NCBI RefSeq assembly: GCF_002968295.1
Contig: NZ_CP134399.1
Span: forward strand, 5,456,001-5,520,000
DNA: 64,000 bases
DNA from: Mycobacterium sp. ITM-2016-00317
GTDB lineage: Bacteria > Actinomycetota > Actinomycetes > Mycobacteriales > Mycobacteriaceae
Direction: 5' to 3'
Shown here: one piece after another, positions 46,907-55,737 of the stretch
Numbering within the stretch: position 1 is the stretch's first letter
Layout of the letters: each line of letters starts with the position of its first letter
Program-made: the position numbers and the translations under genes
The notes under the pieces: model-generated
What the model was told of the DNA's origin: nothing
Seen by the model: only the letters and a program-made list of their open reading frames with translations
Database searches by the model: none

Positions 46907-47235
46907 GCGGTCTCCCCGATGCGCGCAGCGGCCTTGAGTGCGGTGATCGGCCGTGCCGGGCCCTGGTCGTTGGACACGTACGGACAGCGCGCCAACTCGA
47001 ACACGGCGTCGCTGCCCGCGGCCACCCAGTGCCCGTCGTAGGTGTCGGTCCACGCCGGCGGGCACGCGCCGTGCATCTCCTGGGTGATGTCGAGGAACCT
47101 GTCCCGGTGGTCGGGGCCGTGCCGGTCGAAGTGGTAGCGCGGCACGGACTTCGCCGAGCCTGCGCAGAGATCGCCGTTTTCGTCCAGAACACGATCTGTG
47201 CGCACTCCCGGTGCCTGTGCACGTTCAGTATTCAC
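46903..47235 (-). pseudogene. N-terminal fragment of a cytochrome P450
   Basis: 110 codons. The segment YHFDRHGPDHRDRFLDITQE, followed by YDGHWVAAGSDAVFELARCP and YVSND, matches the first ~80 residues of actinobacterial P450s that continue into the substrate-binding region. Here it switches to a short unrelated tail (PARPITALKAAARIGETA) and stops. No I-helix, ExxR or haem Cys follows in any frame before the next SDR. A deletion that fused the N-terminus to the upstream end of the next gene fits. Reading frame and 4-base overlaps at both ends (GTGA, ATGA) are preserved. Confidence 0.72.
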
Positions 47236-47970
47236 AGGACCGCTCCACCGTTGACTCCGATGACCTGCCCCGTCACATAGCCGGCGACATCCGAGCACAG
47301 GAACGAGCACACCGCCGCGACGTCCTCGGGACCGCCGGCCCGCCGGGATCGCCTGCGTCAAGTACTCGTCCGGGGGCAGCTTGCCCTCGGCTTGCTGCTG
47401 ACGCAGCATCGGTGTCTCGATCGCGAAGGGCGGCACGGAGTTCGCGGTGATCCCGTGCCGGGCGTAGTCGCGCGCCACGGTCTTGGTCATCGCGATCACA
47501 CCACCCTTGGCCGCCGAGTAGTGCCCCTGCCGCGGTGCGCCCTGCTGACCCGCGGCCGATGAGATCGTCACGACCCTGCCCCAACCCGCAGCGACCATGT
47601 CCGACAGTGCAGCCCGGATGCACAGGAACGTGCCGGTCAGGTTGACCGCCAGATAGCGGTTCCACTCGTCGAGGGTGATCTTGTCGAATCGGGTGAATCC
47701 CCCGATCGCGGCGCTGGTCACGAGGACCTCTACCGCGCCGAATTCGTCTCGGACAGCAGCGAATGCGGACTCCACCGCCGATTCTTCCGCAACATCGACC
47801 GGCACCGCGACGGCCTGCGCCCCGGTGTCGCGCAATCCGGCGGCGAGCCGGCCGGCCGCGTCGGCGTTGACATCGAGGATGGCCACTCGATGGCCGTCGG
47901 CGGCCAGACCGGCGCTGATCGCCTCGCCCAGGCCCGACGCCCCGCCGGTCACCACCGCTACTCGACTCAC
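47232..47970 (-). pseudogene. Classical SDR oxidoreductase, frameshifted near the C-terminus
   Basis: GTG start at 47970. SRVAVVTGGASGLGEAIS, catalytic Ser in TISSAAG and YSAAK are intact. After QAIPAGR (about base 47340) the frame is lost; the SDR ending GGPEDVAAVCSFLCSDVAGY, then VNGGAVL, lies in another frame to the stop at 47232. One surplus base explains it; about 245 residues corrected. First gene behind operator A7. Confidence 0.83.
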
Positions 47971-47988
47971 CGTTTCTCCTCATCGCCG

Positions 47989-48004
47989 CTGTACGAATGT
48001 ATAG
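47989..48004. promoter_or_regulatory. Family A operator A7 (CTGTAC-GAAT-GTATAG)
   Basis: Lies 18 bases upstream of the SDR gene at 47970 (minus strand). Five of six arm positions are symmetric; the mismatch is a G/A swap seen in other copies. Confidence 0.75.
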
Positions 48005-48016
48005 CACATGCCCCGT

Positions 48017-48079
48017 CGCCGAAATTGCATTCCACGCGGCCAATCCCGGGAATCCGCCGCGTGGAATGCAATTTCGGCG
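48017..48079 (-). terminator. Perfect 23-bp inverted repeat downstream of the GMC oxidoreductase
   Basis: Arms at 48017-48039 and 48057-48079 are exact reverse complements around a 17-base loop. It begins ten bases after the stop of the GMC gene (read leftward) and ends before operator A7. The size and place suit a strong terminator insulating the two units. No T tract. Confidence 0.6.
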
Positions 48080-48088
48080 GGAGTTGGG

Positions 48089-49690
48089 TCAGTGGCCGTC
48101 GAGGATGAAACCGGCTGCCCGCCAAGCCATTGCCATGACCGGCCCGTTGAGGTTTCCGGCGACCATCGTCGGCATCACCGAGCAGTCCACCACCCGCAGC
48201 CCGTCGACGCCGCGGACGCGCAGCTGACTGTCGACGACGTCCTCGTCGTCGGGTCCCATCGCGCACGTACCGACGGCGTGGTAGCCGCAGTAGCCGCCTG
48301 CCAGCGCGGCGTCCACCAGATCCTCGTCGCTGCGCACGTCGGTTCCGGGGTAGGTCTCGTGACTGATCCGCTCGGCGATCGGTGACTGTTCGAAGATCAT
48401 GCGCATCCGCCGCAGCAGATTCGCAGTCGCCTCGCGGTCGTGGGCGGTGTCCAGGTAGTTGGGGTTGATCCGGAGTGCCGCAGCAGGATCGGCGGCTGTG
48501 ATCTCGACATAGCCCTGGGACGTGGGTCGCAACACCATGCCCAGACAGGACAACCCCGGTTCACGTTCGATGACCACCGGCTCGCCGGTGTTGTACGGCG
48601 GCAGCGTCCACGGGCCCATCATGATCTGCGCGTCGGGCCGTTCGGCGTCGGGTTGCGCTTTGACGAAGCCGACGATGTCGAACGACGGCGCGGCCAGCGG
48701 ACCCTTGCGGGTGGCCAGGTACTTCATGCCGGTGAGCGCCTGCCCGAAGCTTGTCGCCAGCCGCTTGTTGTAGCCGAGGTCCTCGTTGAGCCGGTATCGG
48801 ACTGTGGCACACCGGTGCTCACGCATCCGGCGTCCCACGTTGTCCCGTTCCAGGTAGACCGCGACGCCGGCGTCCGTCAGCACATCGCGCGGACCGAGGC
48901 CGGAAAGCTGCAGCACCTTGGGCGAATTCAGGCTGCCCAACGACAGGATGACCTCCCGGTCGGCGCGCAGTTGTTCAGACCCCGACCCGGCGGTCACCTC
49001 GACGCCGACCGCCCGCCCGCCCTCGAACAGCACACGTTCCACCACGACACCGGTGCGCAGAGTCAGGTTCGGCCGGCGCAGCGCGGGTCTGAGAAACGCG
49101 GTGGCGGCGCTGACCCGGCGTCCGCGCCGGATCGTGGAGGTGGCGTAGCCGACGCGTTCCCCGTCGGACTCGTTGATGTCGGGCACCCGCCAGAGCCCGG
49201 TGCCCGCGGCCGCGTCGATCATCTCCTCGCACAACGGGTCGGGGTCACGCGGCACCGAGATGTGCAGCGGACCCCCGACGCCACGGGTCGCCGACGCGCC
49301 GAGCTCGTTGTCCTCGAAACCTTTGAAGATGGGCAGCATGTCGTCCCAGCCCCAGCCTTTGTTGCCGAGTCGTTCGAGGCCGTCGTAGTCGGCACGGTGG
49401 CCGCGGTTGTAGATCATCCCGTTGATCGAGCTCGACCCACCGATCACCTTGCCGCGCATCCACTGTTCGACGTGGGTGTCCGGACCGAACGGCGTGGTCT
49501 CGTAGTGCCACATGTGCCGTTCACTGTCGAACAGCTTCCCCGAGCCCTTGGGGATGTGCAGCCACAGGTTCCGGTCCCCGCCGCCCGCCTCGAGCAGCAG
49601 CACGCTGACCTTCGGGTCCGCGGACAGCCGGTTGGCCAGCACACACCCTGCCGAGCCGGCCCCGGCGATGATGTAGTCATAGCGCGTCAC
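48089..49690 (-). CDS. GMC-family FAD oxidoreductase (choline dehydrogenase-like)
   Basis: 533 residues from the GTG at 49690. FAD motif AGAGSAGCVLANRL (from residue 9), GMC signature GKVIGGSSSINGMIYNRG, second signature GSLNSPKVLQLSGLGP, active-site His in GYHAVGTCAMG. Family oxidises alcohols to aldehydes or ketones, passing electrons to a carrier. Behind operator A8, so probably in the family A regulon. Confidence 0.9.
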   Translation of the reverse strand: MTRYDYIIAGAGSAGCVLANRLSADPKVSVLLLEAGGGDRNLWLHIPKGSGKLFDSERHMWHYETTPFGPDTHVEQWMRGKVIGGSSSINGMIYNRGHRADYDGLERLGNKGWGWDDMLPIFKGFEDNELGASATRGVGGPLHISVPRDPDPLCEEMIDAAAGTGLWRVPDINESDGERVGYATSTIRRGRRVSAATAFLRPALRRPNLTLRTGVVVERVLFEGGRAVGVEVTAGSGSEQLRADREVILSLGSLNSPKVLQLSGLGPRDVLTDAGVAVYLERDNVGRRMREHRCATVRYRLNEDLGYNKRLATSFGQALTGMKYLATRKGPLAAPSFDIVGFVKAQPDAERPDAQIMMGPWTLPPYNTGEPVVIEREPGLSCLGMVLRPTSQGYVEITAADPAAALRINPNYLDTAHDREATANLLRRMRMIFEQSPIAERISHETYPGTDVRSDEDLVDAALAGGYCGYHAVGTCAMGPDDEDVVDSQLRVRGVDGLRVVDCSVMPTMVAGNLNGPVMAMAWRAAGFILDGH

Positions 49691-49718
49691 AACCAACGTC
49701 CGCCTCTCCGCCCACCCG

Positions 49719-49734
49719 CTGTACGGACGTATAG
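49719..49734. promoter_or_regulatory. Family A operator A8 (CTGTAC-GGAC-GTATAG)
   Basis: Lies 28 bases upstream of the GMC gene on the minus strand and 78 bases from the divergent protease gene; the closer gene is the likelier target. Confidence 0.74.
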
Positions 49735-49812
49735 TACGTGGGCTCCGTGGGGTTCGTCGGCAAATCGTCCGGGCCGCGGTTGGACCCGCGCGGACGTGGG
49801 TAGTCCGCCGGG

Positions 49813-50862
49813 GTGGAGCGGGCACGGATCGCCGCGGTAGGGGTCGCAGCACTGGTGCTGGCGGCGTGTGGGACGACCGCGCAGCAGGACACCCAGAGTT
49901 CCCCGCCACCGCCGCCCACCCCGACCGCCGCGAGCCCCGCCCCGACGAGTGCGCCGCCCGCAGCCGCCCCGTCGACGTCGGGCTTCGCGGACGTGGTCGA
50001 GCGGGTCAGCCCCAGCGTCGTCACCATCCAGATCGAGGGCGGCGTGGGCAGCGGCGTGGTGCTGCGCCCCGACGTCATCGTCACCAACGCGCACGTGGTG
50101 GGCAACGCCCGCGAGGTGACCATCGGCTTCGCCGACGGCGTCACCGCCCGCGGCCAGGTGCTGGCCACCGACGACGTGACCGACCTCGCGGTGGTGCGGT
50201 CCGAACGCGGCGAACTCCCGGTGCCTGAGTACCGCAGCGAACTGCCCCGCCCCGGCGAGATCGCGATCGCCATCGGCAGCCCGCTCGGGTTCGAGAACAC
50301 CGCCACCGCGGGCATCATCTCCGGGCTCAACCGCAACATCCCCGACTCGGCGCTGGAAGGTTCGTCGCTGGTGGACCTCATCCAGACCGATGCGTCGATC
50401 TCGCCGGGCAACTCCGGCGGCGCGCTGCTCGACGCAGACGGCCGGGTGGTCGGCATCAACGAGGCCTACATCCCGCCCACCGCAGGCGCGGTGTCTCTGG
50501 GGTTCGCCATCCCGACGTCGACCGTGCTGGATGTCACCGGGCAGTTGCTCGCCGACGGCCGGGCTACGCACACGTTCCTCGGCGTCTCCACCAGCCGTCT
50601 CACCCCGGCGATCCGGCAGGAGCTGCGGGTGCCTGTGGACAGCGGGGCCCTGGTCCGCGGCGTGGAGCCGGGCAGCCCTGCGGCCGCCGCGGGAGTGCGC
50701 CCCGGAGACGTCATCGTCGAACTCGGCGACGACTCGGTGAAGTCCGTGGAAGACCTCCTCGGCGCGCTGCGCCGGACCGCGCCCGGGTCCCGGCAGCCCC
50801 TGGTTGTCGTGCGCGGCGGACAGCGGGTCACGCTGCAGGTGACCGTGGGGTCGCGCGGCTGA
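49813..50862 (+). CDS. HtrA-like serine protease lipoprotein with PDZ domain
   Basis: 349 residues from a GTG start. Lipobox LVLAAC with C19 predicts a lipid-anchored exported protein, then a Pro/Ala-rich linker to residue ~55. Protease domain with triad H94 (TNAHVVG), D124 (TDLAVVRS) and S201 (SPGNSGGALLD); PDZ domain from ~260 with GDVIVELGDDSV. Related to the HtrA/DegP group in envelope protein quality control. Different from the PepA-type protein at 4928, which has a cleaved signal peptide. Confidence 0.87.
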   Translation: MERARIAAVGVAALVLAACGTTAQQDTQSSPPPPPTPTAASPAPTSAPPAAAPSTSGFADVVERVSPSVVTIQIEGGVGSGVVLRPDVIVTNAHVVGNAREVTIGFADGVTARGQVLATDDVTDLAVVRSERGELPVPEYRSELPRPGEIAIAIGSPLGFENTATAGIISGLNRNIPDSALEGSSLVDLIQTDASISPGNSGGALLDADGRVVGINEAYIPPTAGAVSLGFAIPTSTVLDVTGQLLADGRATHTFLGVSTSRLTPAIRQELRVPVDSGALVRGVEPGSPAAAAGVRPGDVIVELGDDSVKSVEDLLGALRRTAPGSRQPLVVVRGGQRVTLQVTVGSRG

Positions 50863-50893
50863 GCCCGTCGGCGCGGTGGCGACAATGGTGTCG

Positions 50894-51973
50894 ATGAATC
50901 TGCCCGTCATGCCTCCGGTGTCGCCGATGCTGTCGAAATCGGTGCCGTCGATTCCGGCCGGCGCCTCCTACGAGCCCAAGTGGGACGGGTTCCGCTCCAT
51001 CGTGTTCCGCGACGGCGACGAGGTGGAGCTCGGCAGTCGCAACGAGCGGCCGATGACCCGGTACTTCCCCGAACTCGTCGACGCGGCGCTGACGGAGCTG
51101 CCGGACAAATGTGTGGTCGACGGTGAGATCGTGATCGCCCGCGCCGGCGGGCTGGACTTCGAGGCACTTCAGCTGCGGCTGCACCCCGCGGCATCGCGGG
51201 TGAAGATGCTGGCCGAGAAGACGCCCGCGGCATTCGTCGCGTTCGACCTGCTGGCCCTCGGCGACACCGACTTCATGACGCGTCCGTTCGTCGAGCGGCG
51301 GGCCGCGCTCGTCGCCGCGCTCGCCGATGCGGGCCCGACGTTCCACGTCACGCCGGCCACCCGGGACGTCGAGACCGCGACACGGTGGTTCGACGAGTTC
51401 GAGGGAGCGGGGCTCGACGGCGTGATCGCCAAGCCGCTCGACGGCCTGTACCTGCCGGACAAGCGCGCCATGTTCAAGGTCAAGCACCAGCGCACCGCGG
51501 ACTGCGTGGTCGCCGGGTACCGGCTGCACAAGTCCGGCCCCGACGCGGTCGGCTCGCTGCTGCTGGGCCTGTACGACGACGCCGGTTCGCTGGCGTCGGT
51601 CGGGGTGATCGGTGCGTTCCCGATGGCGCGGCGGCGCGAGTTGTTCACCGAACTGCAGCCGCTGGTGACCACGTTCGACCGGCATCCGTGGAACTGGGCC
51701 GCGCACGTCGACCCGGACGTGGTGCGCCGCCACGGCGGCGGCTCCCGCTGGAACGCGGGCAAGGACCTGTCGTTCGTGCCGCTGCGGCCCGAACGGGTCG
51801 TAGAGGTGCGCTACGACCACATGGAAGGTCAAAGGTTCCGGCACACAGCGCAATTCAACCGCTGGCGGCCTGACCGCGATCCGCGGACATGCACGTTCGA
51901 CCAGCTGGAGCAGCCGGTGACGTTCAGCCTCGACGACATCGTTCCCGGCCTCATCCAGCAAGGCGGAAGCTAG
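50894..51973 (+). CDS. ATP-dependent DNA ligase, LigC type (intact copy)
   Basis: 359 residues from the ATG at 50894. Motif I YEPKWDGFR with adenylation lysine K29, DGEIV, FVAFDLLALGD, AKPLDGLYLPDKRAMFKVKHQR (motifs IV-V) and an OB-fold tail (HTAQFNRWRPDRDP). Length matches Rv3731-type LigC. The family seals nicks in back-up repair and end joining. It has no PolD partner beside it, unlike the frameshifted copy at 9486. Confidence 0.9.
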   Translation: MNLPVMPPVSPMLSKSVPSIPAGASYEPKWDGFRSIVFRDGDEVELGSRNERPMTRYFPELVDAALTELPDKCVVDGEIVIARAGGLDFEALQLRLHPAASRVKMLAEKTPAAFVAFDLLALGDTDFMTRPFVERRAALVAALADAGPTFHVTPATRDVETATRWFDEFEGAGLDGVIAKPLDGLYLPDKRAMFKVKHQRTADCVVAGYRLHKSGPDAVGSLLLGLYDDAGSLASVGVIGAFPMARRRELFTELQPLVTTFDRHPWNWAAHVDPDVVRRHGGGSRWNAGKDLSFVPLRPERVVEVRYDHMEGQRFRHTAQFNRWRPDRDPRTCTFDQLEQPVTFSLDDIVPGLIQQGGS

Positions 51974-52139
51974 CGGGCACGACGGTACTCCGCATTCCCT
52001 ACCGCGGCGCCGCTCGAATCCATGGCGGTGATCGGACTCGGCATCGGGGGAGTTAGCTGCAACAGCCGTATGAGCGGCGGCGAGAGAAGTGCCCGATTTC
52101 TCGTGATCAGCGAATACGATTCCAAATATTCTGTGCGCC

Positions 52140-52170
52140 TTGCATTCCTTGGGCTTACGTGGTCTATTCT
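52140..52170 (+). promoter_or_regulatory. Putative promoter of the Rieske/DGAT/LLM operon
   Basis: TTGCAT (52140-52145) and TATTCT (52165-52170) are 19 bases apart, a loose sigA-type pair. Transcription would start inside the following palindrome, which fits repression. Based on sequence likeness only. Confidence 0.35.
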
Positions 52171-52171
52171 C

Positions 52172-52191
52172 TTCTAGAACATGTTCTAGAA
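52172..52191. promoter_or_regulatory. KstR-type operator palindrome
   Basis: Perfect 20-base palindrome containing TAGAACATGTTCTA, which fits the KstR consensus TnnAACnnGTTnnA. KstR is the TetR repressor of cholesterol degradation in mycobacteria and rhodococci. It stands 160 bases upstream of a Rieske oxygenase gene. KstR itself is not in the window. Confidence 0.7.
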
Positions 52192-52350
52192 ATTGACGCG
52201 GGTGTCTAACGCGGCAAACGCAGGGGAATTAGCCGGGATACCAGATGCTACGGAAATGGCGCTCGCCCGTAGCCGTGATGCCCGAAGTGGACTATCGGCT
52301 CGCCCTCCTTCCTCTGCCATACCGCTGCACTCGATGGCGAAAGGGCGTTG

Positions 52351-53349
52351 ATGACCGCAGCAACGGAGTCGACCAGTCTGGGCCGAGCCGGGGACGCGTT
52401 CCCGCCCTACCCGTACAGCTGGTATGCAGTGGCTTTCGCCCGTGAAGTCGCCCCCGGCACTGTCCTGACGAGACGCTTCCTCGACGGCGAGATCATCGTC
52501 TTCCGGACGACCTCGGGCACCCTGTCTGCCGCCGAACCCTACTGCCCCCACCTCGGCGCGCACATCGGGAAACGCGGTTGGGTCGACGGCGAGGCGGTCG
52601 TCTGCCCGTTCCACGAGTTCAAGTACGCAGCCTCGGGGCAGTGTGTCTCGACTCCCACCGGGGAACCGCCGCGCGGTGCGGCACTCAAGACGCTGCCCGT
52701 CCGTAATCACCTGGGCATGATCATGGTCTACCACGGCCCGCCCGGACAGGAGCCGGCGTTCGAACTCGACCTACCCGAATCCGATCCCGACTGGCATCCC
52801 ATCGCCACGAAGAAACTGCACTTCAAGACCCACCCGCAGGAAGTCAACGAAAACGGGCTCGACCACGCGCATTTCGCGACAATCCACAAGTTCCGCAACT
52901 TCGTCGTACCCAAGCCCATGCAGATCGAAGGTCCGCGAATCTACACCGAGTACGGTGGCACCAAACCCGTTCCGGTGATCGGTGGCGTCAGCTTCCACTT
53001 CAATTCCGTGCTCATCGGTCTGGGCTTCTCACTCGTGGAGATCGCCATTCAGGGCGGCCTGAAGGTCCGTCAGATGGTGCTGCCGACACCGGTCGCCGAA
53101 CGTCACGTCGACATCTACATCGGAATCAGCGCCAAGAAACGGGCACGAAGCAAGGTGTTGCGCGCGCTGCTGGCACCGATCGAACGGCTCCTGGGCTGGA
53201 TCGTGCTGCAGGTTGTGTCGTCGGAGGTGCAGCGCGACCAACTGATCTGGGACGACAAGGTGTACCTCGAGCATCCCAAGCTCACACCGGGGGACGGTCC
53301 GATCGGCAAGTACCGGCACTGGGTGCGACAGTTCTACAGCGCATCGTGA
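52351..53349 (+). CDS. Rieske oxygenase, KshA/steroid-type
   Basis: 332 residues from the ATG at 52351 (AAAGGG five bases upstream). Rieske ligands C65/H67 (CPHLGAHIG) and C85/H88 (CPFHEF); mononuclear site in NENGLDHAHFATIH. Two hydrophobic stretches near the C-terminus may allow membrane contact. Resembles ketosteroid hydroxylase KshA and cholesterol-desaturase-like Rieske proteins more than aromatic-ring dioxygenases. First gene of a three-gene operon behind the KstR-type palindrome, which supports a sterol or steroid substrate. Confidence 0.85.
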   Translation: MTAATESTSLGRAGDAFPPYPYSWYAVAFAREVAPGTVLTRRFLDGEIIVFRTTSGTLSAAEPYCPHLGAHIGKRGWVDGEAVVCPFHEFKYAASGQCVSTPTGEPPRGAALKTLPVRNHLGMIMVYHGPPGQEPAFELDLPESDPDWHPIATKKLHFKTHPQEVNENGLDHAHFATIHKFRNFVVPKPMQIEGPRIYTEYGGTKPVPVIGGVSFHFNSVLIGLGFSLVEIAIQGGLKVRQMVLPTPVAERHVDIYIGISAKKRARSKVLRALLAPIERLLGWIVLQVVSSEVQRDQLIWDDKVYLEHPKLTPGDGPIGKYRHWVRQFYSAS

Positions 53350-54761
53350 CGAGCACTGCCGCCACCCCGCCGGACAGTCGCGCTGAGCGTGTCAGCGGCA
53401 TGGATGCCTGGCAGTTGTACCAGGAGACCAGCCTGCAGGTCGGCAATGGGATGTCGCTCATCCTCGTCGACCGCAGTTCCGTTATCGGTGATCTCCGTGA
53501 GTACGTGGTGTCCGCGCTGAACAACCGGATGCATCTGATGCCGGCGTACCGCAAAGTGCTCTACGACCCCTGGTTCAACCCGGACCGGCCGATGCTTGTC
53601 GCCCGACCCGAGATCGACGTGTCCGCACACGTGACGGCCCTTCCGATGCCCGCTCCCGGAGGCGCGGTCGGCGCAGCCAAGGCGCTGGCGCAAGTGCGTG
53701 CCATGCATCTGAATCGGCGGGAGCCGTTGTGGCACATGTACGTCCTCGATGACGAGGACACCGAGCGGTCCTACCTGATTTCGGTCGTCCACCACCTTCT
53801 CGTCGACGGCGACTCGACGATGGAGGTCGTCGGCTGCCTGATGACACCAGGGGATCTGAGCGCCCGGCCGCCCAAGCTGATCCCGGCATCCTCGACGTTT
53901 CCGGCCCGGCCATCGGCGGTCGTGCGAGATGCTCTCGCGCGTAAGGGAAACCGACTGCGTCGGCTGCCACGGTTGGTGGCGACCTCAGCGCGGATCGCGC
54001 GCAGCAAGTGGGCGGCCCGCCACCTGGACGTCAAGGCGCCCAGGACAGCCCTGAATTGCTCGCTGTCGGGCTCCTCGACCGCGGCGGTGGCCGTTCTGCC
54101 GATGGTCGATCTGCAGACGGTGGCCGAAAAGTACTCGGTCACCATCAATCACGTTCTGCTCAGCTGTGTGGGCGCGGCATTGAACGAAGTTCTGCGCCGA
54201 CGGGGGGCGCGTCCCGCCGAGCCGTTGGTCGCGGCCGTACCGTATGCGATGCGCGCTGCTGACACCTCCGACTATGTCACCGACGGTGTCGGGACCACCA
54301 CCGTGCTGCGAGTCAATCTCCACACCACCGTCGACGACCCGGTGCGGCGCCTGCTCGCGGTCGCCGAACATGCCCGCGCCGTGAAAGCGGTGCAGGAACA
54401 GCGCGGTGTCAACCTGTTCCGGCAGTGGAACGAGTACGCCCCGGGCCGGGCGGTTAATCTGATGTTTCGAACTATCGAGCGTTTCGGCCTGGCCGAGCGT
54501 ATTTCGTGGCCGTGCAACGTGATCGTCTCGAATGCCAGCGGGATCGCCGTCGAAGATCCGGTGTTTCTCGACCTACCCGCGTTACGTTTCCACCCGGCCG
54601 GCCCGCTCTATCACGGCATGGGGCCCAGTGTCATCGCGATGTCGTGGGACAGCAACCTGTGCCTTTCGGTGACGGCGGACACCCGCCACGTTGCCGACGC
54701 CGCCGTCATCACCGACGGGATCGCCGCCGAGTTCGCGGCCCTACTGGGCTCGGCGCGTTAG
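53346..54761 (+). CDS. Wax ester synthase / diacylglycerol acyltransferase (WS/DGAT)
   Basis: 471 residues, GTG overlapping the Rieske stop (GTGA). Catalytic motif H149-H-LLV-D-G155 (VVHHLLVDGD) and the N-terminal SGMDAWQLYQETSLQVGNGM variant of the usual MSPxDxxF segment. Makes triacylglycerol or wax esters from acyl-CoA. Its place behind a steroid-type operator suggests storage or esterification of a sterol or of lipid made from it. Confidence 0.87.
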   Translation: MTSTAATPPDSRAERVSGMDAWQLYQETSLQVGNGMSLILVDRSSVIGDLREYVVSALNNRMHLMPAYRKVLYDPWFNPDRPMLVARPEIDVSAHVTALPMPAPGGAVGAAKALAQVRAMHLNRREPLWHMYVLDDEDTERSYLISVVHHLLVDGDSTMEVVGCLMTPGDLSARPPKLIPASSTFPARPSAVVRDALARKGNRLRRLPRLVATSARIARSKWAARHLDVKAPRTALNCSLSGSSTAAVAVLPMVDLQTVAEKYSVTINHVLLSCVGAALNEVLRRRGARPAEPLVAAVPYAMRAADTSDYVTDGVGTTTVLRVNLHTTVDDPVRRLLAVAEHARAVKAVQEQRGVNLFRQWNEYAPGRAVNLMFRTIERFGLAERISWPCNVIVSNASGIAVEDPVFLDLPALRFHPAGPLYHGMGPSVIAMSWDSNLCLSVTADTRHVADAAVITDGIAAEFAALLGSAR

Positions 54762-54768
54762 GGGGCAG

Positions 54769-55737
54769 GTGTTCACTCTGCGGTTCGACATGCGCGCGCC
54801 CGCCGGTGGCACGCCGCCATCGATCCTGTATCCGGCCGCGCTGGAGATGGCCGAATGGACCGAGACCCGCGGGTTGATCCTGCTGGTCGTCTCCGAGCAT
54901 CACGCCGCCGAGGACGGATTCCTGCCAAGCCCGCTGCCGATGGCCGCAGCACTGGCGGCCCGCACCAAGTCGGCACCGATCGCGGTGAGCGCCCTGATCC
55001 TGCCGCTGTACAACCCGGTCCGGTTGGCCGAGGACATCGGTGTGCTCGACCACCTCAGCGGTGGGCGCATCTCCTACACCCTGGGAATCGGGTATCGGCC
55101 GGAGGAGTTCGAATCTCTGGGGGTGGACTACCACCGCCGTGGTGAGCTGGCCGACAGCCACTTGGACATTCTGCTGAAAGCCCTAGGCGGCGAGCGGTTC
55201 AATGACGACGGACGCAGTGTCCTGGCTCAGCCCGCGCCCGAGGGTAAGGTGCGCATCTCCTACGGTGGGGGGACGCCACAGGCCGCGCGACGCGCGGCCC
55301 GGTTCGGGTTGGGGTTCAACGCGCAGAACAATCTGCCCGAGGTGGTGCAGGCCTACTACGACGAGTGCACCCGGCACGGCCACGCGCCCGGGAGGGTGCA
55401 GCAGCCACGGCCGGGATTCCCGACCACTGTGTTCGTCGCGGATGACGTAGATCGCGCCTGGCAGGAGATCGGGCCTTACCTGTTGCATGACGCGGTCAGC
55501 TACGCGCACGGCCATCACGACCCCCACATCGTCAGTCTGTCCAAGGCGAACACCATCGATGCGCTGCGCGCCGAGAACGGCAGCCACCGCATCTACACCG
55601 TCGAGCAGGCGGTCGAAGCCATCGCCCGGGACGGTGTCCTGTCATTGCATCCGCTGTGCGGCGGACTGCCGCCTGACATCGCGTGGACATACCTGCGGCG
55701 CGTGGTCGACGAGGTGCTGCCGCAGGTGCCCCGCTAA
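54769..55737 (+). CDS. LLM-class flavin/F420-dependent oxidoreductase
   Basis: 322 residues from the GTG at 54769 (GGGGG upstream), seven bases after the DGAT stop. Luciferase-like: FTLRFDMRAP, VSEHHAAEDGFLPSPLPMAAALAARTK, LAEDIGVLDHLSGGRISYTLGIGYRPEEF. Third gene of the operon; converges on an SDR with stops overlapping. Confidence 0.86.
   Translation: MFTLRFDMRAPAGGTPPSILYPAALEMAEWTETRGLILLVVSEHHAAEDGFLPSPLPMAAALAARTKSAPIAVSALILPLYNPVRLAEDIGVLDHLSGGRISYTLGIGYRPEEFESLGVDYHRRGELADSHLDILLKALGGERFNDDGRSVLAQPAPEGKVRISYGGGTPQAARRAARFGLGFNAQNNLPEVVQAYYDECTRHGHAPGRVQQPRPGFPTTVFVADDVDRAWQEIGPYLLHDAVSYAHGHHDPHIVSLSKANTIDALRAENGSHRIYTVEQAVEAIARDGVLSLHPLCGGLPPDIAWTYLRRVVDEVLPQVPR

Larger units (their letters stand above)
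51974..52350. other. Intergenic region of 377 bases, AT-richer, with promoter and operator
   Basis: No gene of known type. It holds a putative promoter (52140-52170), a KstR-like palindrome (52172-52191) and an open frame of 49 codons (GTG at 52202 to TGA at 52349-52351) whose stop overlaps the next ATG as TGATG. The small frame has no ribosome-binding site and no recognisable product; coupling to the next gene is possible but unproven. Confidence 0.5.
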
